NCBI RefSeq assembly: GCF_944388875.1
Contig: NZ_CALXKQ010000009.1
Coordinates: 1-64,000 of the forward strand
Length of the DNA stretch: 64,000 nucleotides
Reading direction: 5' to 3'
Source of the DNA: an uncultured Brachyspira sp.
GTDB lineage: Bacteria; Spirochaetota; Brachyspiria; Brachyspirales; Brachyspiraceae
Shown: positions 37,810-46,443 of the stretch, piece after piece
How positions within the stretch are numbered: position 1 is the first letter of the stretch
Layout of the letters: every line of letters starts with the position of its first letter
Made by a program: the position numbers and the translations under genes
The notes under the pieces: generated by a model
Seen by the model: the letters and a program-made list of their open reading frames with translations, nothing else
Told to the model about the DNA's origin: nothing
Database searches by the model: none

Positions 37810-37840
37810 ATACCCCAACAGAAGAAAATCTATTGGGGAT
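37810..37840 (-). terminator. terminator of tRNA-Gly
   Basis: On the minus strand, stem CCCCAA/TTGGGG (37833-37838 with 37813-37818) is followed by TATTTTTTTATT. It lies 9 bases after the tRNA and before tig. Confidence 0.75.
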
Positions 37841-37848
37841 TTAATATG

Positions 37849-37921
37849 AGCGGGAAACGGGACTCGAACCCGCGACAGTCTGCATGGCAAGCAGAAACTC
37901 TACCAACTGAGTTATTCCCGC
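37849..37921 (-). tRNA. tRNA-Gly (anticodon GCC)
   Basis: A 73-base cloverleaf: acceptor stem GCGGGAA/TTCCCGC, D arm AACTCAGTTGGTAGAGT, anticodon stem TCTGC/GCAGA around a loop with GCC, and T arm GGGTTCGAGTCCC. The discriminator base is U and the CCA end is not encoded. Confidence 0.97.
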
Positions 37922-37936
37922 ATAGACATGTCAAAT

Positions 37937-37965
37937 ACTATAACATAATAGAAGAAAAATGTCAA
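37937..37965 (-). promoter_or_regulatory. tRNA-Gly promoter
   Basis: Minus-strand TTGACA (37965-37960), 17-base spacer, TATAGT (37942-37937). The start of transcription would be a few bases before the mature tRNA 5' end. Confidence 0.8.
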
Positions 37966-37974
37966 TACTTAAAT

Positions 37975-38766
37975 TTATAAATCCAAAAATTTCTCTAAAA
38001 ACTTTCCAACTCCGTTTTCATCATTCCTTAAGCATATATAATCAGCATTTTTCTTTACATCTCCTTCAGCATTTTCAACAGCAACTCCTGTACCAGCATA
38101 CTTAAGCATTTCTATATCATTGTAATTATCTCCGAAAGCTACTATCTCTTCTCTTTTTATTCCCTTTATATCACAAAGCCATTTCAAAGCACTGCCTTTA
38201 TTTATTCCATAAGCAAGTATCTCTAAAAAATTAGTATGAGAAAATGATATATCCGCTTTAATATTATTTTTTACTTCATCTTGTATGGTTTCTAAAATAT
38301 ATCTTTCGCCTATAAAAAGCATTTTACTGAAATAAAAGTCTTTAGCATTATCCAATCCTATCACAGTATCTGTAATATTTTCTTTTTCTATATATCTTTT
38401 AAAATAAATATCTTCTTCTGAAACTATATATTGATTTCCGCTGTAAACATGAAGGTATATATCTTTATGCTTATATTTATTATAAATATCTATTATATAC
38501 ATAGCAGTATCTTTATTGATAGGTTTATTATAAATAAAATCTCCGTTACTGTCTGCTATAATTGCTCCATTAAATACTATTGAATGATTATCATTTTCAA
38601 TAATATCTTTATAGCGTTTCATTCCTTCAAAAGGTCTTCCTGTAGAAAATATAATTTCTATTCCATTATTCATTAATTTTTTTAAGACTTTTTTATTATA
38701 ATTGCTTATTTCACTGTTATTATTTAATAAAGTTCCATCTAAATCTGTAGCTATAAGTTTTATCAT
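37975..38766 (-). CDS. Cof-type HAD phosphatase
   Basis: A 263-residue HAD-superfamily hydrolase of the Cof/IIB class. Motif I is DLDGT at residues 8-12, motif II FSTGRPF, motif III/IV KGSALKWLC then GDNYNDIEML. Members dephosphorylate sugar phosphates, nucleotides or cofactors; the substrate here is unknown. It ends just before the tRNA promoter. Confidence 0.93.
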   Translation of the reverse strand: MIKLIATDLDGTLLNNNSEISNYNKKVLKKLMNNGIEIIFSTGRPFEGMKRYKDIIENDNHSIVFNGAIIADSNGDFIYNKPINKDTAMYIIDIYNKYKHKDIYLHVYSGNQYIVSEEDIYFKRYIEKENITDTVIGLDNAKDFYFSKMLFIGERYILETIQDEVKNNIKADISFSHTNFLEILAYGINKGSALKWLCDIKGIKREEIVAFGDNYNDIEMLKYAGTGVAVENAEGDVKKNADYICLRNDENGVGKFLEKFLDL

Positions 38767-38923
38767 AAAAATATATTATCACAAAAAAACTCAAAAACAA
38801 GTACTATTTAAGAAAATTTAATATGCTTATAAAATGCATTTACCATTATTTATATAAGACTAATTAAAAACATTCTAGTTAAAATTAAGTAATGTGTCAA
38901 TTATAAATTCATTTTTTATTGCT

Positions 38924-38952
38924 TTGACAAAATATTTTGTTTTTATTATAAT
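38924..38952 (+). promoter_or_regulatory. consensus promoter of the PD-(D/E)XK gene
   Basis: TTGACA (38924-38929), 17-base spacer, TATAAT (38947-38952), a perfect consensus match. The -10 box ends only 6 bases before the ATG, so the expected transcript has essentially no leader. Confidence 0.85.
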
Positions 38953-38958
38953 GTTTAT

Positions 38959-39837
38959 ATGGCAAATGATTATAGCAATATAAAATATTTTAATACCTTG
39001 AATGACTATTTTGTAAGATACCTTTTTTCTGATAAAGGAAGCGAAGCAATATTGTTGGATTTCATTAATTCAACAATGCTTGACTCTGGTATGAAAACTT
39101 TCAGATCGGCAGAGATTTTAACACCATTCAACTACAAAAAAAATTATGAGGACAAGGAAAGTATTACAGATGTCAAATGCATTACACAAAATGGATCAGT
39201 TGTTATAATAGAGATTCAGCTTCAAGGCAACTCAAGATTTCCAGAGAGAATACTTTATTATTGGGCATCTAATTACAGCAAACTTTTAAAACAGGGTGAA
39301 AAATATGATGCTCTAACTCCTGTAATAAGCATTAATTTGCTTAATTTTAATTTAGATGACAGCAATAATATACATTCATGCTATATGATTTATGATACAA
39401 TTAATCAAAAACTTCTTACAGACCATCTGCAAATTCATATAATTGAACTCAAAAAATTTAAATATAATTTATTAGAACCAGATTTAAATTGCTGGCTCAA
39501 ATTTTTTACTATGAGAGATAATAAGGAGGAAGTTATGTCTGAGTTAGTAAAAGAAAAACCTATAATGGAAGAAGTACAAAAAAAATATAATAATTTTATA
39601 AAAGACAGATTAATGATGAATGAATATGATAAAAGACAGGCATATTTATACGGCAATCAGATAATGCTTGAAGAAGAGAGAAGATTAGGTATTGAAGAGG
39701 GTATTAGACTTGGTATAGAAAAAGGAGAAAAAAATAAATCAATACTAATAGCTGGAGAAATGAAGAAAGAGAATATGAGTTTAGAACTTATAAGCAGATT
39801 GACAGGATTAAGTATAGAAGAAATAGAGAAACTATAA
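38959..39837 (+). CDS. Rpn/PD-(D/E)XK nuclease-family putative transposase
   Basis: A 292-residue protein of the Rpn (recombination-promoting nuclease) type. The nuclease core is ESITDVKC followed by VVIIEIQLQ, giving the D and ExQ residues. The C-terminal part has the GIEEGIRLGIEKGEKN helix and a SLELISRLTGLSIEEIEKL degron-like tail common in this family. No terminal inverted repeats or target duplication are visible, so it is not a classic IS. It has a consensus promoter but no ribosome site. Confidence 0.85.
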   Translation: MANDYSNIKYFNTLNDYFVRYLFSDKGSEAILLDFINSTMLDSGMKTFRSAEILTPFNYKKNYEDKESITDVKCITQNGSVVIIEIQLQGNSRFPERILYYWASNYSKLLKQGEKYDALTPVISINLLNFNLDDSNNIHSCYMIYDTINQKLLTDHLQIHIIELKKFKYNLLEPDLNCWLKFFTMRDNKEEVMSELVKEKPIMEEVQKKYNNFIKDRLMMNEYDKRQAYLYGNQIMLEEERRLGIEEGIRLGIEKGEKNKSILIAGEMKKENMSLELISRLTGLSIEEIEKL

Positions 39838-39920
39838 TAAATAGTATTACTTATTTCTTAATTAAGAAAACTAAAATCTTTTGATATATGCATACAATAT
39901 GTCAATACTTTTATTGCTAA

Positions 39921-40319
39921 TTAATTTCTATATTTAATCATAACTATCTTTCTTCCGTTATTTTCAAAATAGAAATCATCAGTATAAAGCGATATTAAGA
40001 AAATTCCTCTTCCGCTGTCTTTATATATATTATCCTGTGATTCTGTAAGTTCAATCATAGCCATTATATAATCAAATCCATTTCCCTCATCCTCTATGAT
40101 AACTTCAACATATTCATCATTTATATTAAAGTTTATATCAACTTTTTTATCAATATTGTTACCGTTGCCGTGAACTATGGCATTTGTTAAAGCCTCTTCA
40201 AATGCCACTTGAAAAGCATCGCATTCTTTTATTCCATTTGTATGCAGAAATGTAAGAAAGTCGCTGGAAACTTTGGCTATATAGGATTTATCACTGGGTA
40301 TTTTCATGGATAAAGTCAT
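39921..40319 (-). CDS. RsbW-like anti-sigma/serine kinase (HATPase)
   Basis: A GHKL ATPase of about 132 residues. The N box is AFEEALTNAIVHGNGN and the G1 box IEDEGNGFDY, followed by GRGIFLISLYTDD. Relatives bind sigma factors or phosphorylate anti-anti-sigma proteins. The open frame runs up to 40457, but a strong promoter at 40396-40423 lies inside that extension, so I start at ATG 40319 (MTLSMKIPSDK); ATG 40346 is the alternative. No sigma factor or STAS partner is adjacent. Confidence 0.82.
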   Translation of the reverse strand: MTLSMKIPSDKSYIAKVSSDFLTFLHTNGIKECDAFQVAFEEALTNAIVHGNGNNIDKKVDINFNINDEYVEVIIEDEGNGFDYIMAMIELTESQDNIYKDSGRGIFLISLYTDDFYFENNGRKIVMIKYRN

Positions 40320-40395
40320 TTCTTTTGTTAAATATTTTACGCACATATTCACTGTTTTATCATCTCTGCTATGCTTATTACTGTATTTAATATAT

Positions 40396-40423
40396 AGTAT
40401 AGTAAAATAATATTCATTGTCAA
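40396..40423 (-). promoter_or_regulatory. promoter of the RsbW-like gene
   Basis: Minus-strand TTGACA (40423-40418), 16-base spacer, TATACT (40401-40396). Transcription would begin near 40389, which rules out the longest possible reading-frame start. Confidence 0.75.
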
Positions 40424-40545
40424 GATTCTTTATGTTTTTTGTTCTTATAAAAAACATTAACCATATATTTTATTTATTAAATTAATATTGACAATAATTA
40501 TAATATGAATACAATTTATATAATAATTTTTTAAAGGATTGTTTT

Positions 40546-41661
40546 ATGAAATATATGAACCTTTACAGAGGATATGAAAAGAGAAAAGAGGCTATAGATA
40601 AGAAGATATTTTCTATTATAGAGAGGAGTCAGTTTGTGTTTGGTCAGGAATTAGATGAGCTAGAAAAAGAATTATCAAATTATACAGGTGCTAAATATGC
40701 TGTAGGCGTATCATCAGGTCATGTGGGGTTAGTACTTTCTCTTTTGGCATTAGGGTTCAATGCTGGTGAGGATCATTCTCAAAAAGAGGTAATAGTTCCT
40801 GCTATGACATTTTTTTCTACTGCTGAAGCTCCTGCTTTTTTAGGAATGAAGGTAAGAGTTTGCGATATTGATGAATATTTTAATATGGATGTAAAAAAAC
40901 TAGAGAGTTTAATTAATAAAAATACTGCTGCTATTATACCTGTTAATTTATTCGGACAATGTGCTAATTTTGATGTTATACTGGATATAGCTAAAAAGAA
41001 TAATATATTTGTTATAGAAGATGCATGCCAGTCTTTCGGAGCAAGCTATAAAAATATTAAATCATGTTCTGGTAAGTTAGGAGATATTGCTGTTACTTCA
41101 TTCTTTCCTGCCAAGCCTTTAGGATGTTTCGGAGATGGAGGGATGGTATTTACTAATAATGAAGAGCTATACAAAAACTTAAAACAGCTTCGACATCATG
41201 GTGATGAAGGAGGAATGATACATGTTAAATTAGGTACTACTGGAAGATTGGATAATATGCAGGCTGGTATTTTGTTAGAAAAGTTTAAGGGATTTGATGA
41301 CGATATGAATTATAGGAGAAGTGCTGCTGAGTATTATAATGAAAAATTAAAAGATGTTGTAAAAGTTCCAAAAATAGCAGAATATACTCAAAGCGTGCAT
41401 GCTCAGTATGTTATACAAGTGGAAAATAACAGAGATGAAGTTAGAACAAAATTAAACGAATTAGGAGTTCCTACAGCTCTTTATTATCCTCATCCTATAC
41501 ATTTAGCTCCTATACTTGTGAAAAAATTAGGCTATAAAGAAGGTGATATGCCAGTATCTGAATATGCTTCAAAACATAATATAGCATTGCCTATAGATAA
41601 TGATATTTTAAGAGAAGAACAGGACATTGTTATAGAGGCTCTAAAGAAAGTATTATCTTAA
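40546..41661 (+). CDS. DegT/DnrJ/EryC1/StrS sugar aminotransferase
   Basis: A 371-residue PLP enzyme adding an amino group to a nucleotide-linked keto sugar. The PLP lysine is in SFFPAKPLGCFGDGGM, and VIEDACQSFGA and GTTGRLDNMQAGIL are family motifs. It may act with the CapD-like dehydratase encoded at 43-44.6 kb, which makes 4-keto sugars, but the two are not in one operon. Confidence 0.92.
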   Translation: MKYMNLYRGYEKRKEAIDKKIFSIIERSQFVFGQELDELEKELSNYTGAKYAVGVSSGHVGLVLSLLALGFNAGEDHSQKEVIVPAMTFFSTAEAPAFLGMKVRVCDIDEYFNMDVKKLESLINKNTAAIIPVNLFGQCANFDVILDIAKKNNIFVIEDACQSFGASYKNIKSCSGKLGDIAVTSFFPAKPLGCFGDGGMVFTNNEELYKNLKQLRHHGDEGGMIHVKLGTTGRLDNMQAGILLEKFKGFDDDMNYRRSAAEYYNEKLKDVVKVPKIAEYTQSVHAQYVIQVENNRDEVRTKLNELGVPTALYYPHPIHLAPILVKKLGYKEGDMPVSEYASKHNIALPIDNDILREEQDIVIEALKKVLS

Positions 41662-41676
41662 ATTATTATAAATACT

Positions 41677-41703
41677 CTGCAGAAGTAAATGTAACTTCTG
41701 CAG
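41677..41703. terminator. hairpin between convergent genes
   Basis: A 10-bp perfect stem CTGCAGAAGT / ACTTCTGCAG with a 7-base loop lies between the aminotransferase and alcohol dehydrogenase stops. There is no clear T-run on either side, so it may be a weak terminator or an mRNA-end stabiliser. Confidence 0.55.
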
Positions 41704-41718
41704 ATATAAAAAATATAA

Positions 41719-42945
41719 TTAATCATTAAGAGTTTTCATGTCTATTACATATCTGAATTTTACTTCACCATTAATAACTTTATTGTAAGCATCGGATATA
41801 GCCTGAGCATCAGCATTAATTATTTCTACAGGAGGATATATATTATTAGCTACAGAATAATCAAGCATTTCCTGAGTTTCTTTTATTCCGCCTATTAAAG
41901 AGCTAAATACTTTTCTGCTTCCATTAAAAATAACTAAATCTGTTATATCTAGCGAAGGGCTGTCATTATGAGGAGGTATTCCCAAAATGCACATAGTTCC
42001 ATTTCTTTTTAATATATTCATATACATATTAAGATCATACTTAGCAGGTATTGTACTTATGATATAATCTAAAGTATTATTAATATTTTCTAAATCTGAA
42101 GTATTATTAATATTAATATATTTAAAAGCTCCCATATTTAAAGCATCTTGTCTTTTATCTTCTGTGATATCAAATACAGTAACTTCAGCACCCAATTTAA
42201 CAGCATACTGTAAAGCCATAGAACCTAGTCCTCCAAATCCTGCTACTCCTACTTTATCTCCTTCTTTTATATTCATTACTTTTATAGGAGAATAAGTAGT
42301 AACTCCTGCACAAAGCAAAGGTGCAACTTTATTAAGTTCTGCATTATCAGGTATAAGTATAGCAAAATTTTCTGAAACAACTATATTATCAGAATATCCT
42401 CCTTGTGTTATTTCATTATCATGGAATCTGTCTTCAAAGCCGTAAGTAAATACCGTTCCATTTAAACAATACTGTTCCTGATTATTTAAGCAATTAACAC
42501 ATTCTCCGCATGAATTAACCATACATCCAACACCTGCCAAATCTCCCACTTTAAATTTTGTTACATCACTTCCAACCTGTACCACTCTTCCAGCTATTTC
42601 ATGTCCAGGTACGAATGGGTGAGCTGCTTCACCATGTTCTCCATTAACCGCATGTATATCACTATGGCAAATTCCTGCATAAAGTATTTCTATAAGTATA
42701 TCATTGCTTCCTACAGCATGTCTTGTAAACTCCCTTTTTTCAAAATCCATATTTGTAGAAATAGCCATAAATCCTATTGAATTTATTTTGCCGTCATTAT
42801 TAGTTGATATATTAATAGGTGCTTGAATAATAGCATTATTTACTGATGCAGAGTTTGAAGAACTTTGATTTGAAGATGATTGCGTATTATTACTGCATGA
42901 AAAAAATAATGTAAGAATTGATAATAAAAAAATAATATTTCTCAT
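41719..42945 (-). CDS. zinc alcohol dehydrogenase with lipoprotein signal peptide
   Basis: A 408-residue protein. Residues ~60-405 are a full zinc-dependent NAD(P) alcohol dehydrogenase of the cinnamyl-alcohol/YahK type: catalytic-zinc CHSD and GHEIAGRV, structural-zinc cysteines in SCGECVNCLNNQEQYC, Rossmann GFGGLGSMALQ. Unusually it begins MRNIIFLLSILTLFFSCSNN, a lipoprotein signal with lipobox FFSC, then a Ser/Asn linker. This predicts a membrane-anchored exported enzyme. The substrate is unknown. Confidence 0.9.
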   Translation of the reverse strand: MRNIIFLLSILTLFFSCSNNTQSSSNQSSSNSASVNNAIIQAPINISTNNDGKINSIGFMAISTNMDFEKREFTRHAVGSNDILIEILYAGICHSDIHAVNGEHGEAAHPFVPGHEIAGRVVQVGSDVTKFKVGDLAGVGCMVNSCGECVNCLNNQEQYCLNGTVFTYGFEDRFHDNEITQGGYSDNIVVSENFAILIPDNAELNKVAPLLCAGVTTYSPIKVMNIKEGDKVGVAGFGGLGSMALQYAVKLGAEVTVFDITEDKRQDALNMGAFKYININNTSDLENINNTLDYIISTIPAKYDLNMYMNILKRNGTMCILGIPPHNDSPSLDITDLVIFNGSRKVFSSLIGGIKETQEMLDYSVANNIYPPVEIINADAQAISDAYNKVINGEVKFRYVIDMKTLND

Positions 42946-43120
42946 AAATTATACTCCATTTAATTTTTACAAATTATATCATTGGAGTTCACTCTAATGT
43001 CAATATGATTTTATGATTATTATTTACATTATTTTTTTAAATTAATTAGATAAAAATTTATTAAAAACAAAATAGAAGTTTATTTTTGATAAACTATATT
43101 TATTTAGGTATATATTATTT

Positions 43121-44557
43121 TTATCCAGTATACTCTTCTATATATTTTCTCATAAGCATTTTTATAGTTTCTTTATCCGCATCAAGAGAGGCTATATCAA
43201 AAGCATCAATCATAACTTTTCGCTCTTCTGGTGTTAAGCATTTTACAGGGTCTTTAGCTATGAATAATTTTTTGTACTGCGAAGGAACTAATGTTTCATC
43301 ATCCATCAATATCTCTTCATAGAGTTTCTCGCCTTCCCTAATTCCAGTAAATATAATAGGAATATCTTTTTCAGTAAGTCCGTACATTTTAAGCATATTT
43401 TTAGCCAAGTCTAAAATCCTTACTGGCTTTCCCATATCCAAAGTAAATATTATTCCATCATTTAAAGTACATGCTTTAATTACAAGTCTTGCGGCTTCTC
43501 TTATAGACATAAAAAATCTTACCATTTCAGGATGCGTAACAGTTAATGCTTTGCCCTCTCTTATCTGCTTTTCAAATACTGGTATAACACTTCCGCTGCT
43601 TCCTAAAACATTTCCAAACCTTGTTATTTTAAATGCTGTATTATTTTGCTCATGCGATAATGACATTATCATTCTTTCGCATATTCTTTTGCTTGCTCCC
43701 ATTAATGAAGTAGGGCGTACTGCTTTATCTGTAGAGATAAATACAAAGTTTTTTATATTATTTTTAATAGCTAAAGTTGCAATATTTTCTGTAGCTAATA
43801 TATTATTTTTAATAGCTTCTTCAGGATAAGCTTCCATAAATGGAAGATGCTTATGAGCAGCTGCATGGAAAATTATATCTGGCTTTTCTTCTTTTAAGAT
43901 TTTATCAACTTTAACATAGTCGCGTACATTTGATATTATATACATGAATTTGTGTTTATGTTTTTCATTATTTCTGTCATTTAAAGACATTATAAGATTA
44001 TGAACAGCACTTTCAGAATTATCCAAAGCCATAACTTTTTTTAGAGGAAGTGTAATTAACTGCCTTACAAGTTCGCTTCCTATAGAGCCTCCGCCTCCTG
44101 TAACTAATATTGTTTTATCTTTATAGTATTCAGAAATTTCTTTTTCATCAAAACCAATTTCCTCTCTTCCAAGCAAGTCAGAAGGCTCAAGATTTCTTAT
44201 ATCTTTTATAGAGGCATTTCCCTTTATTATTTCAAAAAAACATGGCAGTATTTTATATCTTATTCCAGTGGGGTATATAATATCCAATATTCCAAGAAGT
44301 TCTTTTTGTTTAAGGGTAGGTATTGCAATAATTATTTCTTCTATATCTATATTATTTTTTTTATATTCCTCTATTATTTTATCTATATCTTTTACCTTGC
44401 CTTTAACTTCTATAGAATGTAATTCTTTTTTATTCTCATCATCATCTAAAAAGCAAAGTATATTATATTCATTATTATCATCAGAAGTTAATATTTCAGA
44501 TGCAAGTGTTTCTCCTGCATTTCCAGCCCCAATTATCACTATATTTTTTTTATTCAT
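43121..44557 (-). CDS. CapD/FlaA1-type nucleotide-sugar 4,6-dehydratase
   Basis: A 478-residue protein. The N-terminal ~120 residues are a CoA-binding-like Rossmann domain (IVIIGAGNAGETL). The C-terminal extended SDR domain has TGGGGSIGSELVRQL, HAAAHKHLP and STDKAVRPTSLMGASKR, where Met replaces the usual catalytic Tyr as in FlaA1/CapD. The four N-terminal membrane helices of long CapD proteins are missing, so it is predicted to be soluble. It probably makes a 4-keto-6-deoxy sugar for surface glycans or flagellin glycosylation. Confidence 0.9.
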   Translation of the reverse strand: MNKKNIVIIGAGNAGETLASEILTSDDNNEYNILCFLDDDENKKELHSIEVKGKVKDIDKIIEEYKKNNIDIEEIIIAIPTLKQKELLGILDIIYPTGIRYKILPCFFEIIKGNASIKDIRNLEPSDLLGREEIGFDEKEISEYYKDKTILVTGGGGSIGSELVRQLITLPLKKVMALDNSESAVHNLIMSLNDRNNEKHKHKFMYIISNVRDYVKVDKILKEEKPDIIFHAAAHKHLPFMEAYPEEAIKNNILATENIATLAIKNNIKNFVFISTDKAVRPTSLMGASKRICERMIMSLSHEQNNTAFKITRFGNVLGSSGSVIPVFEKQIREGKALTVTHPEMVRFFMSIREAARLVIKACTLNDGIIFTLDMGKPVRILDLAKNMLKMYGLTEKDIPIIFTGIREGEKLYEEILMDDETLVPSQYKKLFIAKDPVKCLTPEERKVMIDAFDIASLDADKETIKMLMRKYIEEYTG

Positions 44558-44687
44558 TTATATTTAAATCCTAAAAAATATTTTAAAGTAGTATATATTT
44601 TTTTTATTTATTATACAAGTTTTTTTCTGTAATTATATATATTGCCTATCTTTGACAATATATTAATTTTAGTATATCATATTATCA

Positions 44688-46397
44688 ATGACTGACAAAA
44701 TTAATAATTTAAAACAATACATAAATGAAAATTTTCTGCTTACTTTAACAAGTAAAGGCATATATAACAGAGCTGTTAAAGATATTGATAATATTATAAA
44801 TAATAACCCTGAAAAGATAAAATTGGAAGAATCAGAAGATAAAATAAAAGTAATAATAGATACATCAGAAGTTACTTTAAATGATTCAGATATAAAAGCA
44901 AGTAAATGCACATGTCCTTCAAAAGATATTTGCAAACATATAATAATGGCTCTTCTATATATAGAAAATATAAGTTCAAATAGTGCTGAAATAGATAAAA
45001 AAGCATCAGAAGAAGAAATTAATACTGATAATAATTCATTTGATGAGGTTAAAAATATTCCCTTTAATGAGATTAGAAAATTAAGCACAAAAAAGAATTT
45101 TGAATATGCATTAGACAGATTTTATGAGGATATAGAAGTTCAAATAAAAGAAGATGCTATGCTTGAAATATGTATACCAGAAGAGGATACAAATGTTTAT
45201 TTCCCTAAAAATGACAGTGTGAAAAAAGCAGTATGTTCATGCAAGGATTCTTCTTTATGTTCTCATAAGATAATTGCAATACTAAAATATAAAGAAATGT
45301 ACGGTACTTTAGAGGAAATAAATGAAGAAGACAAAGAAATAGATGAAAATATTTTAAAATTTTCAAAAGTTTTTGCAGAAAGTATATTTGAAAAAGGTTT
45401 ATACTCATGCAGTGAAAAGGATTTTGATATAGCAGAACAGCTTAGCATTAAACTTCAAATGAAAATAATGCCTGAGCTTTCAAAGATGTTTAGAAGTATT
45501 GCTGACGGTATTGATGCTATGCTTAATAAAAGAGCTTCTTTTAATAAATTATTTTGTTTTTCCACTATTTCAAGACTTTATAATACTATAAATTTAATAG
45601 AAAAAGCTAAAAAAGAAAATGATAATAAAACTGTAAAATTACTAACAGGAGAAATTAGAAGCAAATATATAAATAGAAGAAGCGGTGATTTTTTAGGATT
45701 GGGGGCTTATCCTTGGATTACTTCTACAGGATACTTAGGCGTCAGTGCCTATTTGTATAATTTGAATTCTAAAAATACCGCTTTCTTTTCGTATGTTATA
45801 CCTACATTTTATGATAATGCCAAAATTTCTTATGAAGATGTTAGAAGCAATTACAGAAAAAAAATGCATTTTGAAAATAATCTTTCTATAGAAGAAGTTT
45901 CTAAATTTAAATCTAAATTTACATCATATAAAATTAACAGCGAAGAGAGAATATCATCAAGCAAATATACTTCTGTTATATTAAATGACAGAGTAGATTC
46001 TAAGTTACTTGAGCAGATAAAAGCATCAAAAAATAATGAAGAATTATTTGCAGAAACCTATAATGATGTACTTAATATAGATTTTAATTATGATTATTTT
46101 AATAGAAATGACAAAATAAAAATTATAATAGCTAAGTTTCAAAGAATAGAAAATATAGATTTTGATAAAGTGCAGCAAATACTTTATTTTGATATAGTGA
46201 ATAATGATGATGAGAGATTAACTTTAAATATTAAATATAATTCAATTAATTCAAATGGTATTAAATATATAATGAATTATAAAAACTCTGATATTGATAA
46301 AGACAGATTTATATTATTAGAAAAAACTAAGTATTATATACGTCCTATAAGTATAATAAATGTTAATGCTGTTATAAATATATTTTTTGAAAATTAA
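44688..46397 (+). CDS. twin SWIM zinc-finger protein
   Basis: A 569-residue protein with two SWIM motifs: KCTCPSKDICKHIIMAL (~residues 68-85) and VCSCKDSSLCSHKIIAIL (~180-200). The long C-terminal part is Asn/Lys-rich without recognisable domains. SWIM proteins are often encoded beside SWI2/SNF2 helicases, but none is present here. DNA or protein binding is inferred from the fingers. Confidence 0.8.
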   Translation: MTDKINNLKQYINENFLLTLTSKGIYNRAVKDIDNIINNNPEKIKLEESEDKIKVIIDTSEVTLNDSDIKASKCTCPSKDICKHIIMALLYIENISSNSAEIDKKASEEEINTDNNSFDEVKNIPFNEIRKLSTKKNFEYALDRFYEDIEVQIKEDAMLEICIPEEDTNVYFPKNDSVKKAVCSCKDSSLCSHKIIAILKYKEMYGTLEEINEEDKEIDENILKFSKVFAESIFEKGLYSCSEKDFDIAEQLSIKLQMKIMPELSKMFRSIADGIDAMLNKRASFNKLFCFSTISRLYNTINLIEKAKKENDNKTVKLLTGEIRSKYINRRSGDFLGLGAYPWITSTGYLGVSAYLYNLNSKNTAFFSYVIPTFYDNAKISYEDVRSNYRKKMHFENNLSIEEVSKFKSKFTSYKINSEERISSSKYTSVILNDRVDSKLLEQIKASKNNEELFAETYNDVLNIDFNYDYFNRNDKIKIIIAKFQRIENIDFDKVQQILYFDIVNNDDERLTLNIKYNSINSNGIKYIMNYKNSDIDKDRFILLEKTKYYIRPISIINVNAVINIFFEN

Positions 46398-46436
46398 AAT
46401 ATGTTTAGCATATAAATATAATATACTAAACATATT
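46398..46436. terminator. hairpin between convergent genes
   Basis: An 11-bp stem AATATGTTTAG (46398-46408) with CTAAACATATT (46426-46436) and a 17-base loop between the SWIM and aminotransferase stops. It is AT-rich and could act in both directions. Confidence 0.45.
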
Positions 46437-46443
46437 AAAAATA

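Noticed and set aside
38767-39900. A complete insertion sequence around the Rpn-type gene
   Set aside because: No terminal inverted repeats or target-site duplication could be seen on either side.
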